Source: Ancylobacter amanitiformis
GTDB lineage: Bacteria; Pseudomonadota; Alphaproteobacteria; Rhizobiales; Xanthobacteraceae
Reading direction: 5' to 3'
Assembly: GCF_030814815.1 (NCBI RefSeq)
Contig: NZ_JAUSVR010000004.1
Coordinates: 248,001-312,000, forward strand
DNA: 64,000 nt
Position numbers and translations under genes: made by a program. The notes under the pieces are model-generated. The model did not search any database. It was not told the origin of the DNA and worked only from the letters and a program-made list of their open reading frames with translations. Positions 59,037 to 64,000 of this stretch are shown one piece after another (the stretch's first letter is position 1; each line of letters begins with the position of its first letter).

Positions 59037-59437
59037 TGGAAGGTCTCGTTCTCGAATTCGTCCACCGCTTCACGGTCCGCCTGCTGCTCGGCAGAGGCCC
59101 GCTTGCCCGGCACCTTCTTCGCGGCCGGCTTGTCACCCTCGTCGTCGTAGTAGTCGAAGAGGCGCGCATCCTCGGCTTCGAGTTCATCGCGGACCTTCTC
59201 GATCCGCTTACGCAGGTTCAGCACCTTGAGCCGGGCCTTGAACGGCTTCAGGACGATGCCGCGCTCCTTGGCCTCCTCGAACAGGTCTTTCATGTCACCG
59301 CGCACATCCTTGCACGCATTCATGTAGTCACTGCGGAGACTATCGAGGTCGCCCTGATAGCTGGCATACCGGCGCTCGAATTCGGCGCACAGTTCCCTGT
59401 CAACCGAACCTGTGTTCGGCTTTGCTTTCTTCGCCAT
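59033..59437 (-). CDS. GapR-like (DUF2312-type) coiled-coil DNA-binding protein
   Basis: 134 residues. MKDLFEEAKERGIVLKPFKA, RLKVLNLRKRIEKVRDELEA and EDARLFDYYDD follow the GapR order of a coiled coil, AK--G-----LK, basic helix and D-Y end. GapR is an alphaproteobacterial nucleoid protein that binds overtwisted AT-rich DNA. The acidic/basic tail (KPAAKKVPGKRASAEQQADR) is not part of that family. It heads the leftward replication run and may assist fork movement; this is inference. Confidence 0.65.
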   Translation of the reverse strand: MAKKAKPNTGSVDRELCAEFERRYASYQGDLDSLRSDYMNACKDVRGDMKDLFEEAKERGIVLKPFKARLKVLNLRKRIEKVRDELEAEDARLFDYYDDEGDKPAAKKVPGKRASAEQQADREAVDEFENETFQ

Positions 59438-59472
59438 GGGAATATTCCTGGGCTGGGGTTGCGCGCGCCGCC

Positions 59473-59763
59473 CTATGCGGCGGCGCTGTCATCGCTACGC
59501 CCGGCCGCGCGACGGGTCGGACGCTCAATCCCGTCGGGCCACGGCAGATAGTGCGGCCAGACATCCGAAAATGCCTGGACGCACCGGTCGTAGGTTTCGA
59601 CGGTGAAGTTGCTCTGGCTGGAGAGGAGCCGCGCGACATGCGACGCGTCGGTCTGAGACATGCCGACGCTGCGCAGCACGCGGCCGGGGCTGTTCGAGAT
59701 CGGGCCGCTATAGGCGGCGATCAGCCGACCGATGTTGGAGAGGAGAGTCTCACGCATGCTCAT
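59473..59763 (-). CDS. Cro-like early DNA-binding protein (96 aa)
   Basis: ATG at 59763 (MSMRETLLSNIGRLIAAYSG); longer reading from ATG 59796 is possible but would bury the operator in coding sequence. RVLRSVGMSQTDASHVARLL is HTH-like, followed by FTVETYDRCVQAFSDVWPHY, a motif often found in phage genes opposite the repressor. No ribosome site precedes 59763, so it may be leaderless. Divergent from the repressor with the operator between them, as cro is in lambda. Confidence 0.55.
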   Translation of the reverse strand: MSMRETLLSNIGRLIAAYSGPISNSPGRVLRSVGMSQTDASHVARLLSSQSNFTVETYDRCVQAFSDVWPHYLPWPDGIERPTRRAAGRSDDSAAA

Positions 59764-59765
59764 GA

Positions 59766-59778
59766 GTTGTAAAACAAC
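59766..59778. promoter_or_regulatory. Operator GTTGTAAAACAAC, early leftward/repressor region
   Basis: Inverted repeat GTTG-N5-CAAC between the Cro-like and repressor genes. The same 13-mer (with C for T at position 5) occurs at 39471 and 60783. Confidence 0.75.
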
Positions 59779-59873
59779 ACATTCGCGAACGGACATCAAC
59801 CCCGCAGGCGCTTGATAAATTGCCGAAAGTGCGAGATCTATCCGCAGACGGAGGTAATCATTTCGAGGGGAAA

Positions 59874-60485
59874 ATGCTGAAAACGCGCGTGCTGCAACGA
59901 CTTGAGGCCCTGAGTATCACCCAATGGGAGGCCGCGCGTCGGGCCGGGCTGCACCGCAATTTCGTGTACGACCTCATGGAAGGTCGTAAGCAGAAACCCC
60001 AGCAGAAAACCCTCCTGGCGCTCGCCCGCGCCCTGCAGTGCTCCGTCGACTACCTCATTGGCAACACGGAAGAAATCGGTTCGCCACCACCGGTGAGTGA
60101 AGCCTCCGGACAGGGGCTGCCGGTCGTCGGAATCATCGAGGAGGGCGCCTGGCGCCGCCCCTTGAAGCAGCCGCGCGGCACGGTGCTGATCCAGCCGGAT
60201 GCCCGCTACACCGGCCGGCAGTCGGCCTACCTGTTCCGCGGGGACCCGCATGCCGGCCTTGAGGACGGCATGTTCGTGCTGGCCGTCGATGCGGGCGACT
60301 ATGAGCGGCAGATCGGCGCTCCGGCTGCCGGCAACCCGGTCATCGTCGAGCTGAGGCGCAAGGCGCTAAACGAGGTCCAGACGGTGGTTCGTCCGTGGGC
60401 CTCGGGCTTGGAAATGTCGCTTCGGAGCACAGACGTCGAGGCGCAGGTCGTGGCAATCGTCGCCGCCGCTTTCCGGCTGTACTGA
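59874..60485 (+). CDS. CI-like phage repressor (XRE HTH + S24-like domain)
   Basis: 203 residues; the ATG at 59874 has GAGGGG upstream. HTH at about 8-42 (RLEALSITQWEAARRAGLHR, NFVYDLMEGRKQKPQQKTLL), then LQCSVDYLIGNTEE as in many XRE repressors. The C-terminal half (about 82-203) follows the LexA/CI fold: LPVVGIIEEGAWRRP, YLFRGDPHAGLEDGMFVLAV. The catalytic Ser expected in GDSM is Pro125 and no catalytic Lys stands in the EVQTVVRPW strand, so self-cleavage is not expected. It should bind GTTGYAAAACAAC and keep the prophage silent. Confidence 0.85.
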   Translation: MLKTRVLQRLEALSITQWEAARRAGLHRNFVYDLMEGRKQKPQQKTLLALARALQCSVDYLIGNTEEIGSPPPVSEASGQGLPVVGIIEEGAWRRPLKQPRGTVLIQPDARYTGRQSAYLFRGDPHAGLEDGMFVLAVDAGDYERQIGAPAAGNPVIVELRRKALNEVQTVVRPWASGLEMSLRSTDVEAQVVAIVAAAFRLY

Positions 60486-60908
60486 GCCGCGAACCTTTCC
60501 TGCGCGCGTGCGCCACGCCCGCGTAGTATATACACTTAGAGTTATATTAAGGTTATATATCAGCAGGTTGCTATGAGGGGCGCCTCAAGCGCCCCCATCA
60601 TCTGCATAACCCCAATCATAATATGCAGCCCATTTTTGTAGAAACTTGTCCTATTTTCTCAGCGTGCTCTGTGCGTCGGGATTTCTCGACGGGCACAACT
60701 TTCATGCGCACGTGTTGCAGGTTCTGTGCCAATCTCGAACGGTAGCTATCTAAAAAAGTTGTAAAAAATCCGCGCCGAGAGAGTTGCAAAACAACTCAAT
60801 CTGCAACATGCTCTGCAAATCGACGCGGGAATGGCTCGCGTCGCTCTCAGGCAGAGCACAACATGACCTCATCTCGCAGGGCCGCACGTGCGGCATCTGG
60901 GGGCGCTC
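60486..60908. other. AT-rich regulatory spacer between repressor and recombination operon
   Basis: No gene. Bases 60530-60565 are unusually AT-rich (TATATACACTTAGAG and similar). GGGGCGC/GCGCCCC (60577-60595) is a stem after the repressor, without a T run. AAAAAAGTTGT at 60752-60762 and the operator at 60783 mark the start of the next unit. Confidence 0.6.
60783..60795. promoter_or_regulatory. Operator GTTGCAAAACAAC before the recombination operon
   Basis: Identical to the 39471 site. TTGCAA (60784-60789) could be a -35 with a weak -10 CATGCT (60807-60812) 17 bases on; AAAAAAGTTGT precedes it by 20 bases, as at 39443. Confidence 0.75.
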
Positions 60909-61880
60909 ATGGTCATTGAGCGCATCCAGTTCAGTTCCCGAGACGAATGGCTCGATCTCCGCAAGAACGACATCACCGCATCCGTCGTCGGCGCGCTGTT
61001 CGGCGTGCACGACTACCAGACCCCGTTCGGCCTCTACGCGCTGAAAACCGGGCTCACCGCCGAAGACCCGGAAGAGACCGACGCGATGAAGCGCGGTCGC
61101 CTGCTGGAGCCAGTCGCCGTGCAGTTGCTGCGCGAGCAACACCCGGAATGGAAGATCACCCACAACACGGGCCGGGGCGCGGCCTACCTGCGTGACGCCA
61201 GCGTCAATCTCGGCGCGACCGTGGACGTGTTTGTCGAGTGCCCGGTGCGCGGCCTCGGCGTCGTGCAGGTCAAGAGCGTCGAGGCCGGCACGTTCCGGCG
61301 GAAGTGGGTTGATGCAGAGACCCACGAGACGACACCTCCCCTCTGGATCGTGCTGCAGACTCTGACCGAGGCACACTTGGCCGGTGCGGCGTGGGGCGCC
61401 GTCGCGCCCTTGGTCGTCAGCTACGGCATCGACATGCCGCTAATCGACATCCCGATCCATCAGGAAATGATCAAGCGGATCCGCGGACAGGTCCGGAACT
61501 TCTGGACGATGGTCGAGGAAGACCAGGAGCCCGATGCGGACTTCAGCAAGGACGCTGCGCTCATCCAGCGGCTGTACACCCAGGACGACGGTTCCTCGGT
61601 TGACCTCAGCGGAAACCGGATCGTGCAGATCCTTGCCGAGCGCGAGAAGTTGAAAGAGGTCGAGCGTGCCGGCGCGTCGGCCGAGAAGGCCCGCAAGACG
61701 ATCGATACCGAGATCATCAACATGCTCGGCAATGCCACCACCGGGCGGATGAGCGACGGCACCGAGGTGACGGCCAAGACCACGCACCGCAAGGGCTACG
61801 AGGTCAAGCCGAGCAGCTATCGCAGCGTGAAGGTGAAGGCGGGCGCCGTGACCGCGCCGGCCGACATCGACGAATTCTGA
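60909..61880 (+). CDS. YqaJ-family recombination exonuclease
   Basis: 323 residues, ATG at 60909. FSSRDEWLDLRKNDITASVVGALFG-type start (S-R--W---R---ITAS---A--G) is the YqaJ signature; catalytic residues lie in RGRLLEPVAVQLL (Glu67), GATVDVFVEC (Asp106) and VVQVKSVEAG (Gln-Val-Lys). The C-terminal 130 residues are a helical extension. Paired with RecT downstream, it would produce 3' overhangs for single-strand annealing. Confidence 0.9.
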   Translation: MVIERIQFSSRDEWLDLRKNDITASVVGALFGVHDYQTPFGLYALKTGLTAEDPEETDAMKRGRLLEPVAVQLLREQHPEWKITHNTGRGAAYLRDASVNLGATVDVFVECPVRGLGVVQVKSVEAGTFRRKWVDAETHETTPPLWIVLQTLTEAHLAGAAWGAVAPLVVSYGIDMPLIDIPIHQEMIKRIRGQVRNFWTMVEEDQEPDADFSKDAALIQRLYTQDDGSSVDLSGNRIVQILAEREKLKEVERAGASAEKARKTIDTEIINMLGNATTGRMSDGTEVTAKTTHRKGYEVKPSSYRSVKVKAGAVTAPADIDEF

Positions 61881-61906
61881 CATCTCGAACTTGAAGGGGT
61901 CTCGCC

Positions 61907-62674
61907 ATGGAGGCTGAGAATCCGCGTGCGGTCATGGGTGGGAATAACCCGCCCAGCTTGGCCGAGGTGCTGGCCGACCGTCATGCCGGGCTGTTTGCGC
62001 TGGTGGAGCCGCTGGCGAAGCGGGCCAATGAGCAACCGAAGACGCTCTCGACCGAGGAGGAGAACTTTGCCCTCGGTGAGGTGGTGAAGGCTGCGACCGA
62101 GGCGTTCTCGTCGATCGAGGGCGCGCGGGTCGAGGAGAAGGCCCCCTTCCTTCGGGATGGGAAGATCGTCGATGACACCTTCCGCGGCCCGAAGGAGCGG
62201 CTCGACAAGATCATCAAGGGCCTGTCGGCGCGGGCCGATGCCTATGCGCACCAGAAGAAGCTCGAGGCGCGGCGCAAGGCCCTGGAGGAGGAGCAGAAGC
62301 TCCGGGACGAGGAAGAACGCCTGCGGCGCCTCGCCACCTTCGAGGCCGACATCGGCGACACCGATGCGGCTGAGGTCCACGCCGAGATTGCCGAGACCGT
62401 GGCTTTCCGCGCCTCCCAGGCTGCCGAAACCACCACGGCCCGGGCGGCCGATCTGACCCGGGCGCGCAGCGACACCGGCATGCTGGCGACCGCCAGCGAC
62501 AAGTGGGACTTCCGCGTCGCCGACTGGTCGAAGGTCGATATCGCGGCACTCCGCCCGTACCTCACGGTCGATGTGCTCGAGAAGGCGCTGCGCGCGCACA
62601 TCCGCACCCACAAGGGCTCCATGCCGATCGCCGGCGTCGAGTTCGTGGAGATGACAAAGGCGTCGTTCCGATGA
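61907..62674 (+). CDS. Coiled-coil protein of the recombination operon (255 aa)
   Basis: ATG at 61907 after GAAGGGG. It begins MEAENPRAVMGGNNPPSLAE, has a helical middle with AHQKKLEARRKALEEEQKLR (about 110-140), and ends with a compact domain WDFRVADWSKVDIAALRPYL, RTHKGSMPIAGVEFVE. Proteins like this are frequent between phage exonuclease and annealing genes; role not established. Confidence 0.65.
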   Translation: MEAENPRAVMGGNNPPSLAEVLADRHAGLFALVEPLAKRANEQPKTLSTEEENFALGEVVKAATEAFSSIEGARVEEKAPFLRDGKIVDDTFRGPKERLDKIIKGLSARADAYAHQKKLEARRKALEEEQKLRDEEERLRRLATFEADIGDTDAAEVHAEIAETVAFRASQAAETTTARAADLTRARSDTGMLATASDKWDFRVADWSKVDIAALRPYLTVDVLEKALRAHIRTHKGSMPIAGVEFVEMTKASFR

Positions 62675-63162
62675 GCAAAGACCTGCGAAACTCGGCTGAG
62701 AACATGCGGGCTTGTTCGTCTGGTGAAGCTTCCGGCATTTCGGACCCGATCGTGATCGAGAGGGACCCGCACGGCTTCACGGTCAGACATGGCGATCGCT
62801 CCTGTGATGGCCTCTGCTGGGACGAGATGCTCGGCCAGGTGGTCAACCTGACGCTCCCGAACGGCGGTGGGCGGCTCTATCGCATGCTGTCTGATGCCGA
62901 GCGCGCCACGGAAGAGGCGCGGGGCCGGGAGCGGGCAGAACAGGTGGCCGCCCGCCGGCGCGCCGTGATTGCCGTCGAGTACCCGATTGAGGGCGCACGC
63001 CGGCTGAACCTCGACCTCGCCGACATCCTCTGTTGGGCCGCAGGCTTCCGCGCCGCCAGGCCCGACGACCCTTCCAATCATCCGATGGGAATTCACGCCG
63101 TCCGCGAGTTTCGCGACGTGCTGTCCCGCGCAATCGAACAGGCATCCACCGATGAGCAATGA
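62671..63162 (+). CDS. Hypothetical protein of the recombination operon (163 aa)
   Basis: ATG in the ATGA overlap with the previous gene. The N-terminal half has DPHGFTVRHGDRSCDGLCWD, EMLGQVVNLTLPNGGGRLYR; a helix rich in Ala/Arg/Glu follows (ATEEARGRERAEQVAARRRA) and the end is HAVREFRDVLSRAIEQAS. No family recognised. Overlaps recT by 11 bases. Confidence 0.6.
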   Translation: MSKDLRNSAENMRACSSGEASGISDPIVIERDPHGFTVRHGDRSCDGLCWDEMLGQVVNLTLPNGGGRLYRMLSDAERATEEARGRERAEQVAARRRAVIAVEYPIEGARRLNLDLADILCWAAGFRAARPDDPSNHPMGIHAVREFRDVLSRAIEQASTDEQ

Positions 63163-64000
63163 TCTCGCCGCGCTCGAGGAGCGCATCGCCGGTCGCATCG
63201 ACCCTCTCGAGACTCGTGGCCTCGCGATCTCCAACAGCGCCGGCGGCATGTCCTTCTCCAACATGTCGCAGGTTCTGGAGTTCGCCAAGATCATGGCGAT
63301 CGGCGGCGTCGCCATCCGCAAGCATCTGCGCGGCAACCCCGGCACCTGCCTTGCCGTCACGATCCAGGCGATCGAGTGGCGCATGTCGCCCTTCGCCGTC
63401 GCCAATAAGAGCTACTCGGTCAATGACCAGCTCGCCTATGAGGCGCAGCTCATCCACGCCGTGATCCTGATGCGCGCGCCGCTCAAGGGCCGGCCGAAGT
63501 TCCGCTTCGAGGGAGAGGGCGGCACACGCAAATGCATCGTCTGGGGCGTTCTCGACGACGGCACGGACGACACGGTCGAGTACGTCTCGCCGGCCTTCGA
63601 CAAGATCACGCCGAAGAACTCGCCGCTGTGGAAGGCGGACCCAGACCAGCAGCATGGCTATTACAGCGTGCGCGCCTTTGCGCGCCGTCACTTCCCGGAC
63701 GTCATCTTGGGGGTCTACGCAGTCGACGAAATCGAGCACGATCGCGGCGCCCCTCGTGACGTCACGCCGGCACGGCCGACGCTCGGCCAGGCGCTGGACC
63801 GGCTCTCGGTGTCCGTCGACGCCGACGAGGTGGAACTCGTCGAGGCTGCAGCAGCCGTGAAGGTCGAAGCTGAGAAGCCGAAGCGGGAGCGGCGCACGCG
63901 CACCACGACGCGCGAAGCGGCCGAGGCTGAGAAGGCGGATCAGGTCGAGGAGGCGTCGCAAACCGCGCAGCGGAGCGAGCCGGAGACAGCCTCGACTGAG
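63152..64000 (+). CDS. recT: RecT-family single-strand annealing protein (3' end outside window)
   Basis: The frame opens with ATG at 63152 and is still open at base 64000 (283 codons). SNMSQVLEFAKIMAIGGVAI, KHLRGNPGTCLAVTIQAIEW, RMSPFAVANKSYSVNDQLAY and EAQLIHAVILMRAPLKGRPK are the RecT core. From about residue 195 the sequence is charged and probably disordered (VKVEAEKPKRERRTRTTTRE). It anneals strands produced by the YqaJ nuclease. Confidence 0.92.
   Translation, partial: MSNDLAALEERIAGRIDPLETRGLAISNSAGGMSFSNMSQVLEFAKIMAIGGVAIRKHLRGNPGTCLAVTIQAIEWRMSPFAVANKSYSVNDQLAYEAQLIHAVILMRAPLKGRPKFRFEGEGGTRKCIVWGVLDDGTDDTVEYVSPAFDKITPKNSPLWKADPDQQHGYYSVRAFARRHFPDVILGVYAVDEIEHDRGAPRDVTPARPTLGQALDRLSVSVDADEVELVEAAAAVKVEAEKPKRERRTRTTTREAAEAEKADQVEEASQTAQRSEPETASTE

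Noticed and set aside
9881-64000. Insertion sequences or transposases
   Set aside because: No transposase motif or paired terminal inverted repeats were found; the phage is integrase-based, not Mu-like.

Overview
The window is high-GC DNA from an alphaproteobacterium. A DUF982 gene, an RimO of the alphaproteobacterial kind and the style of the phage genes point to Hyphomicrobiales (a Xanthobacteraceae/Ancylobacter-like host is a guess). It splits into about 9.8 kb of chromosome and about 54 kb of a temperate tailed phage whose far end lies beyond base 64000.

Chromosome (1-9880): the end of an ABC permease, a BMP-type periplasmic binding protein, two M20 amidohydrolases and a small membrane protein form a rightward cluster that looks like uptake and hydrolysis of a nitrogenous compound (purine/ureide-like). 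Leftward genes follow: rimO, an IsdG/HmoA-type heme monooxygenase, and a secreted PDC/Cache-like protein with its own terminator. Then come an AT-rich spacer, a DUF982 gene, a secreted alpha/beta hydrolase and tRNA-Ser(UGA).

Prophage left end (9881-11811): a P4-type tyrosine integrase sits directly behind tRNA-Ser, the presumed attachment site, followed by two small leftward genes.

Late region (about 12000-38720, all leftward): read from right to left it runs possible regulator, gpZ-like protein, small and large terminase, portal, gpW-like protein, ClpP-type prohead protease with an internal scaffold start, decoration protein, major capsid protein (a lambda-type head). Then baseplate V/PAAR/W/J/I, tail fibre, sheath, tube, U, X, E/E' chaperone with a -1 frameshift, tape measure and gpD (a P2-type contractile tail). 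An SGNH-hydrolase tail protein and the lysis cassette (holin, SAR endolysin, overlapping Rz/Rz1) close the run at a terminator. A second terminator separates the fibre genes from the sheath.

Rightward accessory operon (39564-49440): about twenty small or unknown genes, an adenine-type methyltransferase, a RAMP-like protein, a winged-helix protein, a HerA/DUF853 ATPase and an HTH protein. Many genes carry the same leader element, and C-rich non-coding spacers lie between some of them.

Leftward early operon (59763-49470): Cro-like protein, GapR-like protein, RuvC-like resolvase, three more methyltransferases, primase/Toprim, RecA-like helicase and small zinc or HTH proteins, mostly with overlapping stops and starts. 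The CI-like repressor (59874, rightward) lies opposite it, and the YqaJ/RecT recombination operon starts at 60909. The same operator, GTTGYAAAACAAC, stands before all three lytic transcription units, which gives a simple model for how lysogeny silences them together.
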